Of a stretch of 64,000 nt of DNA, positions 1-9,546 are shown in pieces (position 1 is the first letter of the stretch; each line of letters starts with the position of its first letter). A model generated the notes under the pieces. The model did no database searches and was not told the origin of the DNA. It saw only the letters and a list, made by a program, of their open reading frames with translations. The stretch comes from Calycina herbarum (lineage: Eukaryota; Ascomycota; Leotiomycetes; Helotiales; Pezizellaceae): assembly GCA_001414485.1 (NCBI GenBank), contig LLEY01000136.1, positions 62,001 to 126,000 on the forward strand, read 5' to 3'. The translations under genes were made by a program, and so were the position numbers.

Positions 1-1062
1 CCGCAGACATCTTGGGTTGGAACCAAAGTTATCGGCTTGGGGATTCGATGATATATTACTGACGATCTTTGAAAATGGTCCTAGACTGACTACCATACTG
101 TGAAATATTAGCAGCAGGCTTTTTTTCACAGAACAAAATCATGCTTACTCCTTGAATGGCCCGGTAGTAACGCATCCACCACCTCCGGCTGAAGGTATCA
201 TGTCATAAGGAGGGTCGAAGCTCATCGATGGGATTCCAGGGTATGGATCTGGACCTCCATTCCCACCCATACTAGAATCGTTTCCGTTGAAAAGAGGTGA
301 GTTAATTGGGTCTGCGGCATAACGACCCCAGTTCCAGTACTGAAAAAAATAACATCAGTTACATTCAAAGATTGGAACTTAATTTTCTTGAAGAATACGT
401 ACTGGTTGATATCCCGTATAACCACATTCGTCTCGGAGAGCTTTCTCATAAGCCCAGATATACAAACGATGTGCGGTAAATAAATGTGGCTGCGAATGAA
501 ATTGTCAGCAATGAGTTCCTTTCCAGTTCCCAGAAGCTCGAACTTGCCGTTGAGTGGAGTTCGAAAGCCATTGACTCGTGTGTTGCTACGAAATCATCGA
601 AACGATTTAGCGCACCGGGGAATTTGTCTCTTGGTGACTTTGGGGGCAATTTCTGCAAGCAAAGTACCGCTGCAATGTATTCTTTTCTTTGTTTCTCGGA
701 GAGGTCACCCCTGTGTTGATATTTAGCGAACTGATTTCTGTATTGGTACTGGATTGAATGAAGAGGACTTACCACTCATATCTCCGTACTGCATTCTCGA
801 GAGTACAGCCGCCGGCTTTACTAGGGTTCTTTGCAAGCCATGCCTCGAATTTCGCCAAGCTAGACTCTTCAAGCTTGTCTGTATTATCAAGAGGATAAGG
901 GCCAGGCGCACTTTTGGAAAACACGATAAGTCAGTAACGATATATGGACGATGGCTGGTTTGAGTTATCTTACCGGTTGAGACTAAACCCCCGTTTCTCA
1001 ACAGGACCAGCTACCACTCCACCTAGAAGACAAGAAACCAGAATAAGACCCGTATATAGCAT
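1..1062 (-). CDS. secreted tyrosinase (type-3 copper oxidase), 3' end outside the window
   Basis: Tyrosinases oxidise phenols to quinones with two copper ions. Exons I infer on the minus strand: 1062-974, 910-773, 710-548, 489-403, 339-149 and 97 down to the window edge. The start gives a signal peptide (MLYTGLILVSCLLGGVVA), then a VEKR Kex2-like site. The CuA region is visible: ATH, about 10 residues later ELHSTPH, then TAHRLYIWAYEKALRDECGY, followed by GYQPYWNWGRYA. The last readable part, NPQADNFGSNPRCLR, is also typical of fungal tyrosinases. The CuB half lies beyond position 1. The intron at 490-547 appears to use a GC donor (ACG/GCAAGT), because only that junction joins the two CuA halves. 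The family is clear; substrate and role (pigment or secreted phenol oxidation) are not. Confidence 0.88.
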
Positions 1063-1809
1063 CTTGGCAAACAAGAAATCACAACACAAAGTCTTTCAAG
1101 ATGAGATGACTTCTGCAAGCCGCCTTGCATCCAGCGAACAGTAACAATCTTATACTACTTACTCCTCTGCAGCTCCCATATTGATATTGAACTCTTCTAG
1201 AAGGGATCCCAGTCCGTAGCACACGATACTATCTGCCGACGAGGAAACGCTGATCGTCAATCTAGTAATTATTGGTTGGGAAAACTTAGGTACAAGAAGT
1301 CCAATGAACATATTGCGGGTCAAGGGAGAGATCATGAAACGCGGGGATATATTAAATGAGCTGTGAACTCTTGGTGTCGCTAATTAGATTAATATGTGAG
1401 TATACTCGGTGTCCCACCATTATGTGGTGCAGCAAGGAATTTACCCAAATGCAGTTCCCGCGGCATTGAAACAAAATATTTACCGAACTCTCGGCATTTT
1501 GAGTACGAAAGGGGGTCTCAGGAAGTCAAGAGCCACCCCCTTGTTCTGCCGTCTCTGTAAGAGGGAATTTATGGGGCGCTGACTAATATCCTATAATTTT
1601 GGTTGGCCTAAGCATCTCACCGCCTTATAAGGGTGGTTCTTGACTTCTTGAGACCCCCTTTCGTACATACAAATATTGAGAGACAAAGGAACAACCATCA
1701 CTAACGAGATACTTACGAACAGTCTGCGCTCAAGGGTATAATTTCTTGAAAATATAAAATACAAAAATTGATTTGATTGGCTTCTCCCCTATCCACGCCG
1801 ACCCGGCTA
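1063..1809. other. intergenic stretch, tyrosinase promoter side, with one MITE-like element
   Basis: No convincing gene. It holds the upstream region of the tyrosinase and, at 1506-1663, a short inverted-repeat element described separately. A possible last tiny exon of the neighbouring membrane protein (ending LSADCS, near 1713-1745) could fall at its right edge. Confidence 0.5.
1506..1663. mobile_element. 158-bp MITE-like inverted-repeat element
   Basis: The left end starts CGAAAGGGGGTCTCAGGAAG and continues TCAAGAGCCACCC. The right end is its reverse complement with two transition differences (about 33 bp matched). A TA dinucleotide flanks both sides (1504-1505 and 1664-1665), as expected for Tc1/mariner-type non-autonomous elements. 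The centre (about 90 bp) has no coding potential. Confidence 0.7.
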
Positions 1810-2559
1810 TTACAGTATACCAAAAAGAGACATCCTAGTATCCCTATCCAACTCAAAATTCGAGATATTTGTTGTGGGCAGCATTTCAAAGCATCTAGCA
1901 AAATCGCTCGAGTTTCTCAGTACTCGAGGAGTAAATTGGAAGTTAATCCCAACTCCATCATACTTCCCAATACAAATTCCCGTAAACGGGACCATTGCGA
2001 GGTTTGTCGAATTCGAAGCTTGAGAGGTCCCAGAATACAACCCTTGAAAAACTTGGATATCGTCTGCGGTCGATTGATCAAAAGATATCGGTTCAAGTGG
2101 TTCCATCCTCATCGCAGATGTTGTGAAAAGTGGCGTGCCCTTACGAGTGCAAATCGAAGCCTTTGAGGTTGTGGTGTAGACTCCACATGGTGATTTCCTG
2201 GTTTCAAGAGCCGCTATGGCGATAACGACTAGGAAAGCTCCGTATATGACTAGAGTGTATATTTTGTACCAAAGAGTTTGGATGCATGGTATGCTCGTTG
2301 TTGTGCTTTCTTCTCGGATGGAATAAAAGCTGATGATGGATATCATTAGTATGGAAAAGACTGCCGTCTGGATATATGCAGTGATTGTCATTGGTAAGAA
2401 CCACTTCATTGGCAGCCAGGGAGTTACAAGTGCAGTACACCTCATAGCGACAACTAGAATAAAGCCGAGAAAAGAGAACTTGACGAACCAGCCACGCCAG
2501 TTATTTCGTGGGTATAGCGTAGAAGGATTTTTTGGCCATGGGGGGCCATGGCTTATCAT
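1810..2559 (-). CDS. hypothetical membrane protein, about 3 transmembrane segments
   Basis: Open frame of 249 residues whose family I do not recognise. The N-terminal half has three hydrophobic segments: around residues 25-45 (VKFSFLGFILVVAMRCTALV), 55-78 (MTITAYIQTAVFSILMISII) and 95-115 (YTLVIYGAFLVVIAIAAL). The C-terminal half looks extracellular, with several N-glycosylation sequons (NST, NSS) and Cys residues. The start codon is uncertain because an upstream exon is possible. The end is also uncertain: a GTATAC donor near 1815 could join to a short exon ending LSADCS near 1713. It lies between the tyrosinase and a broken esterase, so it could be a partial gene itself. Confidence 0.45.
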   Translation of the reverse strand: MISHGPPWPKNPSTLYPRNNWRGWFVKFSFLGFILVVAMRCTALVTPWLPMKWFLPMTITAYIQTAVFSILMISIISFYSIREESTTTSIPCIQTLWYKIYTLVIYGAFLVVIAIAALETRKSPCGVYTTTSKASICTRKGTPLFTTSAMRMEPLEPISFDQSTADDIQVFQGLYSGTSQASNSTNLAMVPFTGICIGKYDGVGINFQFTPRVLRNSSDFARCFEMLPTTNISNFELDRDTRMSLFGIL

Positions 2560-2574
2560 GTCCAGATTTTGGAT

Positions 2575-2820
2575 TAATTTATTGTCGACTCTGATCCAGA
2601 TAGTGCCCCACGTAAGTGTTCATTCCGCTTTTGTTGAATGTAAGCTGACGCACTGCACATAGTACCAACTCACGAGTGGCCCATGTGGACTCTATCAGAT
2701 CCACAGATCATGCAATTTGACGCCAATACGACAAACCTTGCATCCTCGGTTTCCGATACATACCGTGCTGAGCCCATTCAGTACATCATGGAACACCTGG
2801 GGGATGGCTTTGGGCGATGA
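2575..2820 (+). pseudogene. 3' fragment of a type-B carboxylesterase
   Basis: Reading the plus strand from about 2671 to the TGA at 2818-2820 gives THEWPMWTLSDPQ, then QFDANTTNLASSVSDTYRAE and PIQYIMEHLGDGFGR. This is the typical C-terminus of fungal type-B carboxylesterases (PF00135), where W-P-x-Y, F-D-x-N-x-T-x-L and D-T-x-R-A-E are conserved. A preceding short exon, ending DPDSAP before a GTAAGT donor near 2610, and an acceptor CACATAG at 2662 appear preserved, but upstream of that the frame is closed. The catalytic part (GESAG Ser, Glu, His) is absent. It is therefore a remnant, not a working enzyme. The opposite strand here is the 5' side of the membrane-protein gene. Confidence 0.65.
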
Positions 2821-3151
2821 GTTAGAGATAAACGGGTTCTGGCCGACAGATCAGATGTGTCTAGCTTGAACTCATCGATTGCGGAAGAGCAACTTGATCT
2901 ACTTCATGTAGATGAATAATCAATGGTTCAGTGTAAATTTCAGCGAATTGTAACCTGTAGTTGAGCATGTCAACTAACCTTACTTCGTGATAAGTGATAA
3001 GTATTTCTCGGCTCAATGATATCGTCACAGAAACGAAGAACCCCTTCCAAATCGACAAGCCACATTGATGTTGAGAACCATGAAGGCTGCAAGGTCGTTT
3101 AACGATCTCTCCAATTAATAACATTTGACTACACAAAAAAAAAAAAACCAA
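2821..3151. other. intergenic, nothing recognised
   Basis: Non-coding by eye, with a poly-A run at 3134-3147 immediately 3' of the Zn2Cys6 gene stop (a possible 3'-UTR or polyadenylation area). Confidence 0.5.
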
Positions 3152-5088
3152 CTAAAAGAAACTCGCGCGATTCGCATCCTCCTCAGACCATTCCGCAATC
3201 CGTTCATCAAGCATCCGCAAGTAACGCCCTAAATTTCATTAGCAAATCCTCTTCAAACCCCAAGCCCCCCTTTCCACATCCTTTCAAAGTTCAACCCACT
3301 CAAAAGCAAATGAAACAACTCACCAGCACCAACCCACCTCCTGCCAAAACTCCCCAAAACTACCCTCAAAACCTCCATCCTCTCCCTATAAACCTCCTCG
3401 CCCGTCTCCTTCCAAAACCTCAACATCACAAGCGCAGCCTGGCACTGCGAATAAGCCGTAAACGGAGACATGACGCTGGGATCTACACTTTGTGTTACAG
3501 CAAAAAGTGCATTCGAAAACCCGAAAATGCGACTGGCGCACGATTCGATGGAATTCAATAGGTGCGTTCGATTTTCGGGTGCTGGTGGAGGTGTGGAGGT
3601 CAGGGAAGAGTTGTAGAGTGTGAAGAGTGAGCTTGTGAGATTTAGCGAAAGAAAGAGAGGAGGGGAGGGGAGAAGTACCTGGTACAGATTCCTAGGGCGG
3701 CACAGAAGAGGACTGTTTCTCGGCCTTCTTCGATGAGGAGGGGCATGAATGTTAATAGAGTTCTTTCGAGCTGGAGCGCTTCTTCGAAGTGAAATTTCTC
3801 GTCTTGGGTTGGTTCTAGGACGTGGTGGAGGACTCGGCCTGCTAGGTAGGAGATTTGACATTCTCGTGCGAAGGGTCCGACTCTTTGGTCTGAGGGGGTG
3901 GCGAGTGTGAGAGGTTGGTTTACACCAATTGCCTGGAACGTGTTAGTGGCGATTTTTTATTTCTGGGGAGAGGCGAACATTGAGAGACACGATTCTTTCG
4001 TCGACGGGGAGGTGATCACTTGAGCGGGGGTCCTCAGTTGCGAAAATAGCGTATCCGTCTCGAAGGTTTATAAATCTGATGTCATGCAGTTAGCAATACT
4101 CCAATCCATGAGACGCAGTGCTTTTGGTGAAAGAGGAAAACTCACCGGTCCAGAAGTATAGTTGCCCATCTAACCCTCTTCTCCTGCTCACTCCCCATCA
4201 ACCCCTCCTCGTCCAAACCCCCCACCTCTTGAAAGCCCTTCCTATCCAACCCCAAAGCCTGCACAATCCTCCCGCATCCCGCAATAGAAATACTAGCTGC
4301 GGTATCAATCGCATGACCAACCTCATAAAAGCAAACCAAAAGTCTCGCCTGCAGTACCCTCACACTCAAAAACCCACTGGCCTCAAGTAAAGCCATAGTA
4401 GTTTTAATACTCACATAAAGGGATGATTGCATACTGACACTACCTGGCTCAGGAGTTTGCATAATCAAATGAATGGATAAACAAAGGACTATGAAGTCGG
4501 CTTTGGGATCCGTGTAGATGGTTGGTAATTGGCGTCTGAACATTACTCGACAGATTATTGGGAAGCGTTGCCACATTGTTTCCAGGTAATTTTCTGCCAT
4601 GAGACGGACATCTTCTTCTTTCCCAAGGATCTTGATGGCTTCTTGACTTATACCAATATTGACAGTTTGAGCTCGAAGGGACTCGTGTAAGAAGGGATCG
4701 ACATTTAGATGGTGTGAAAAGATTCGCGGCCTTGAAGGGTCAGGTGTTATGTTTGCGATATGGGGCCCTGGCCAGCCGAAAATTGGTTGACTTGGTCCGG
4801 CTGACGATGAAGGACTGGGCAGGTCTTCTTCGTATGTACAAGATCTTCCCACCCTATTTTCAGATTTCGTCAGCTTCGAGGAACTTGCAAGGGTGGGGGA
4901 ACGGCTTACCTTGAACAAGTTGAGCAGATTGGTCTTACTCTGTTACATTTTCGCTTCCCTTGCTTGCAAGAAATACACGAGTTAAGCGCCAGGGGACTGG
5001 CGCTTGGCTTATTCATATTAGGGTTGTCGATCTTTATCGATGGATGCTTCGAATTGAAAGCAACGAATTGGCGACGGCCGAATGGCAA
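3152..5088 (-). CDS. Zn(II)2Cys6 transcription factor with fungal-specific TF domain
   Basis: Six exons on the minus strand: 5088-4910, 4853-4146, 4075-3979, 3932-3679, 3631-3324 and 3228-3152, giving 540 residues with every junction in frame. Near the N-terminus the binuclear zinc cluster reads CISCKQGKRKCNRVRP, then CSTCSRVGRSC, that is C-x2-C-x6-C ... C-x2-C-x6-C; intron 1 (4854-4909) falls inside it. The rest looks like the alpha-helical fungal_trans domain: NYLETMWQRFPII, ARLLVCFYEVGHA, RWATILLDRFINLRDGYAI and FAREC near the C-terminal third. It acts in the nucleus as a DNA-binding regulator. Target genes cannot be read from the sequence; the neighbouring carbonic anhydrase and tyrosinase are candidates only by position. 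Confidence 0.85.
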
Positions 5089-5413
5089 AGGGCTCCAGGC
5101 TCAAAGTTTAGTCTTGACAAAGGCATTGAAGATATGAGATCAAATAGTCCCGAAATCTTCAAAGTTGATCGTTGAGAGTTAAGACTTCAACAAATGACAT
5201 GAAGATTTCTAAATTTGAGATAGCGGATTAGCAAACTCGAAATCCGCCAATCGATTCCCCTGCCCCAACTTTGTCAGCGATATGCAAGTATCCTAGTAGA
5301 TGGAAAAGTCATGTGGTTCAACGAAGGGTGCGGATATCGTTGAAGAAAATTGAATATTGCGAGATGCTATTAATACAAGGGAAAGAGAGAGTTATATAAG
5401 AGCAAAACAGGCA
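5089..5413. other. promoter-sized gap upstream of the Zn2Cys6 gene
   Basis: 325 bp between the start of the regulator and the stop of the carbonic anhydrase, both on the minus strand. No open frame of note and no clear motif that I can defend. Confidence 0.5.
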
Positions 5414-6178
5414 TCACAACTCGCTCTTGTTTTCAGTGCCATCAGTGACCTCGGTAAGAATACCGGTCTTGATATCGTAGGCGAGCCCAACAATTTGAGT
5501 TGTCTTCTTGATGAGCGGAGAAGCTTTGAGAATGGCCATGTCCTCGCGAACGCTCTCTTCGATGCTAGAGGTGTTTCTTTAGCTTGTGTTGATGAAAGAA
5601 AAGGTTCGGGAACATACCTGTTCTTGATTTCTCCAAACTTCATTTCTTCAATGGTATGTTTCTCCTCTGGAGCGAGCTCGGAAAGAGCTTTCTTAAAGTC
5701 CGCATCGTGGAAGTGGGTCATGCCACAGTCTGCAGCATGTTAGTTCTGAAGATGTGGTTCATGTTTGGGTCGAGGTACCAGTGTGATGCATGACCGCAAT
5801 CGTTCCAGGAGAACCAATTGTTTGCAAGGCAGTCAACGTTCGAATTGAATCAAATACCCTCCCACCAGCATTCCTAACCATAGTAGCCTCTGAGATATAT
5901 TAGCCTCCAGATGATTCGAATGTATCAGAAAGTGACATACTTAAAGTTGGATCGATGCCCAAAATTTGGTATGGATTGAGTCGTGGATCAGAACAAGAAA
6001 TAACGACAACCCCAGCACCTGAGCCTCGCATTGCAGATGCCATTTGGAGGAGACCTGGGGGTGGTTGGTATGTCGAGGCGAATTTGCTGTGGATGTCGGC
6101 AAGGGGAATGAATTATAGGGGGAAACCGTTGACATACCCGTTTCGAACTAGCATTTCAACAATAGAACCTTTGGCCAT
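5414..6178 (-). CDS. beta-class carbonic anhydrase-like protein
   Basis: Beta-carbonic anhydrases interconvert CO2 and bicarbonate using zinc. Exons: 6178-6138, 6086-5941, 5889-5779, 5729-5618 and 5576-5414, giving 190 residues. Visible motifs in order: VVISCSDPRLNPYQILG (first Cys zinc ligand and the Asp-Arg dyad of C-x-D-x-R), RNAGGRVFDSIR, and AVMHHTDCGMTHF (His and second Cys ligand, H-x2-C). The C-terminal part contains KTTQIVGLAYDIKTGILTEV. At about 190 residues it matches the short fungal beta-CA group. No targeting peptide is evident, so it is probably cytosolic. The fourth intron is only 41 bp (5577-5617), the shortest in the window; a different junction there is possible. Confidence 0.87.
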
Positions 6179-9100
6179 TTTGGAGTATTTTCTGCGTTCT
6201 TTTGAAGTCTTGGAAAGTAATAAAGTTCACGAATTATGAGGAGAGTGAGATTGATGTGGGAAGATGGAAAAAGAAGGATCTGAAGACGGTGGAAATTCAA
6301 CATACTTATACATAATAGTTTCGGAAATCGTGACGATAACAGTTCGCGTTGGAAGGATAAATGCTTGAGGCTTTCTAAGCCGCAAAACTGTGGAAATTAA
6401 GTGCATTGTGAGTACTAAGCAGGGCAAGTTTGAGGTTTGATGGACATAAAAACTTGAAAAATTGCTACTCATTCATGACACGGCCGTAAACATACATGAA
6501 AATTCCATCGATAGATGATTTGATTGGGAGTTGAAAGATTAATAATCTATGAACATACTGAAATGTATCGGAGCTATGGCCGCAAGCCCTGTCCGCAACA
6601 CCCCGCAAATCCCGCAAGACCCCGGCCGAATGAGGATAAAGTGTCGAACAGATTGGAAAACGAAGTTGGAGTAAGATTAATAAACAAAGAGCTAGTCTCG
6701 GAGTACAACATATGTTTCGGCTGCACCTTTTGAGATTTTGTGTCTTGTCCTGTGGTGCAGGAATCATTGCAGTCCCCAACATAACCACCCGCCTAGAACC
6801 TGTGTGTCCGACCAAGTCGCGCAACGACGCATTGTTCTTCTCGCAGTACTCCGTGCCAGCTATCACTCGATGCTCCCGAAAACCCACTACTTCTTGTCCC
6901 AAGGCTCATAACTAACTCTTGGGATCATAGAGAAAGGAGACGGGAAACCCACCAAGTTGGAGGAAAACCCGCCAGCCATTGTTTGAGGAATTAAACTCTC
7001 TTTCAATGCACTGCGCTTCAGCCTGTTGTCAAAATGCGATCGCTGGTGTGCCCGTAAACACTTGTACAGCGAGGAAAAGCCCTGACGCGTCCGCACGATG
7101 CCCGGAAGAGCGAATTGCAACATCATTTCCACCAAACCGTCATCTCAGCAGGATTCGTATATTGCCATCACCGAAGCGCTTCAATGAAGAAAAATAACAC
7201 CCTCGCAGGGGGCTTCTTCGATGATAGAGGTTTTTTGGGCAGGGATTCGAATTGAGATTGTTGTGAAAGCGGGGAACGGCTTCGATGAGACCCGATTCGC
7301 GTTCATTGTTGGATCGGGTTAACGCGATGGAGGCTTGAGGAGGGTTTCTTCAAATTGATCAGTATATGGTGTTTGCTCTCATCGCGAAAAGAAGAGAAAT
7401 TGTGTTGTACTTCAGAATACCTGTCGCTCTCGAGTTTGTGGCATCATCTGAGAACGGGAGAGAAAATCCGCAACTCGTTCGCCACATTGGCTAAGGAGAG
7501 GTTTTCTGTCGTCATTCGGCGGCATTGTCGGTGTCTTGAGGGAGGAGAGAAAAGTTGGGGGAAATAAAGTTGTGGAGATCCTGGAGAACTCGTGGTGTTG
7601 TGGGATGCCCGCCTGATGGTGGAGGCGGTCGAAAAATGGGGTGTGGCCGGTAGAACTTCGTGACCTGAATCTCGTGCAGCTTCGGAATTTCGCCCTGATT
7701 CAACTCCAGGACAACCCATCAACAGCCCACCAACTGCTGCTAGCAGATACGTTTCAGCACAATTGAGGTTGTCACCTAAATGGTTCCTTATCCTCGAGCT
7801 CCTTGACCTAGCTAACTTGACTCAAGGTCCTACCTGTTCTCTCAGTTGCCATCCGGACGCGCCGTCGCAAATTGTCTGGAGAAGTCATTTCCATCCAGCA
7901 ATGCTCAGGATGCAGCAGTCAACTGCATATGAACATCGTCGGCTTCAAGCCCGCGGCCCTATTCTTCGGAGAGAGTCCCTCAGACGATGTCCGATGGTGG
8001 ATATCGACCTCAGAGCTCCGGCTAACCCTTTTCCCATAGCTACGGCGAACAGTACGGGGTGGGATGCAACGCTTTCTCCATCTTCTATCTCTTCCACCTT
8101 TCACTTGACAGCGGACAGTGCCGGAAGTGGACGGCGTGGGAGGCACCAGGAGGCGCTTCAACTGATCTGTGGAAAGCCGAGCTATGTCATTCTTTCTTCT
8201 CTGCAAAACGGATCTGTATCTTGCTTGAAATGATCTGCGGGCCGTAGAAAATATCCCGATCTTGGTGATCTTGGCTTGGTACGTTAAATCACCCAAGTGT
8301 GCTTTTGAACTGGATCCAGGCGGACCGCGGCCAAGAGAACTTTTCCCCGAGTCATTCCGAATCAAATCGGCTTCATCGATGGGCTGTTGATGACTCGGAG
8401 TGAAAAGCGGTTCCTGGGTTGTGGGTTGATGATGGGCTGGTCCATGACATGGGTCCGTCATTCCATCAACTCCAAGGTCCTGCTCCGTAGACGGTGACGT
8501 GGGCCCTTATTCGTTTCCTTGTGCATTTTGCAATTCATTCTATCTATACCACATTTTGTTTGCTTCTACTCCCTTGTTATTGTCCTATTTTCAAAAGCAT
8601 AAAGTTAATTAGGAGACATGCGGTCAGTTGGACAGCACCAAGCTGCCTTGCCTTTTACTATGCCAGAAACTCTTACCTTACGCTCCAATCTGTCATGCTA
8701 GCTGTCATATTACAGCCATAATGAGGGGACTAGGTTCCATTCTGGCCCATAAAACTTTCTTTCACACCACCAAAAATGGCTCTTGGTAATCCAACTAGGC
8801 CGAGGTGACCTACTAATCTCTCAAAAATCCATGATTTCATGAGGCTTTTCCACCATGGTTGAACTTCGGTCGATAACCATGTCGGTACGTAGACTCGGGA
8901 AACCTTCATTCTTCCCAGCTCTTTGCTTTTTTCAACAGATCAACAGCTACCGGTATAGGCGGGGTAGACATTGGTATGGGGAAGCCCTTCCAGGTTTACT
9001 TACATCGGTCCTTTTTCTCCTCACGTGTAGCGCCATACTTGCTGATTCCGAGAATTTCCCAGCACGGGGCTGCCACTATTTCCCACATCTCCGCTTGCAG

Positions 9101-9546
9101 GGGGGTTGGGAGGAGAGCGGAGGTGGGGGAAATCTTCTCCAGATCTCATTTCTTTAGGGTCTAGCCCCACCTCTATCCACTCCGTTGAGTGGTTCATGCA
9201 TTTTCAAGTCGGTTGGTCTTCGGGTACAATGATGCAAGCTCCAAGCGCTGATCAAGCTCAAGCTCTAGTTGTGTGAAAAAGTGGTAGCGATGTTTTTAAA
9301 GCGGAATCATTCGACAATCGATGTTCATCGGCAAACTTTCATGGAAATCCTACTGGTTGCCCCTGATCAATCCCACTTTAACCAATATGTCTCTGTTCCA
9401 CTTTGCCCGATTTCTCACCCGGTGACGGTGTCGTGTTCCCTGAATATTTTTTTTCATTGCTATGATTCCAACGAGATACAAATAGGGAACCAATTCCCTC
9501 CTTGAAAGAGCATCCTTCATCCATCAATCAATTGAAGTTTCTCAAG
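6179..9546. other. 3.4-kb gene-poor stretch, including the GH3 promoter
   Basis: No gene I can support. Frames of 150-180 codons exist on both strands around 7763-8461 but overlap each other antisense, match nothing I recognise and lack splice logic. The 7100-8500 part is richer in G+C than the rest, so an unrecognised gene here is possible. The right 500 bp contain candidate carbon-catabolite sites (see separate entry) and a pyrimidine-rich leader just before the beta-glucosidase ATG. Confidence 0.4.
9089..9170. promoter_or_regulatory. cluster of four CreA/CRE1-type sites (SYGGRG) upstream of the GH3 gene
   Basis: Four matches to SYGGRG within 82 bp: GCGGAG on the minus strand at 9089-9094, adjacent GCGGAG (9117-9122) and GTGGGG (9123-9128) on the plus strand, and GTGGGG on the minus strand at 9165-9170. 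CreA usually needs closely spaced site pairs, and glucose repression of secreted glycosidases is well known. The motif is short and binding is inferred only. Confidence 0.4.

Noticed and set aside
6465..7135. Possible upstream exons for the carbonic anhydrase
   Set aside because: The gene already has a good ATG at 6178 directly before the conserved N-terminal region, and the upstream frames do not join in phase.
7763..8461. Overlapping antisense frames of 156 and 180 codons
   Set aside because: They lie on opposite strands over the same DNA, match no family I know and show no splice or codon signal favouring one; kept only as a note on the intergenic stretch.
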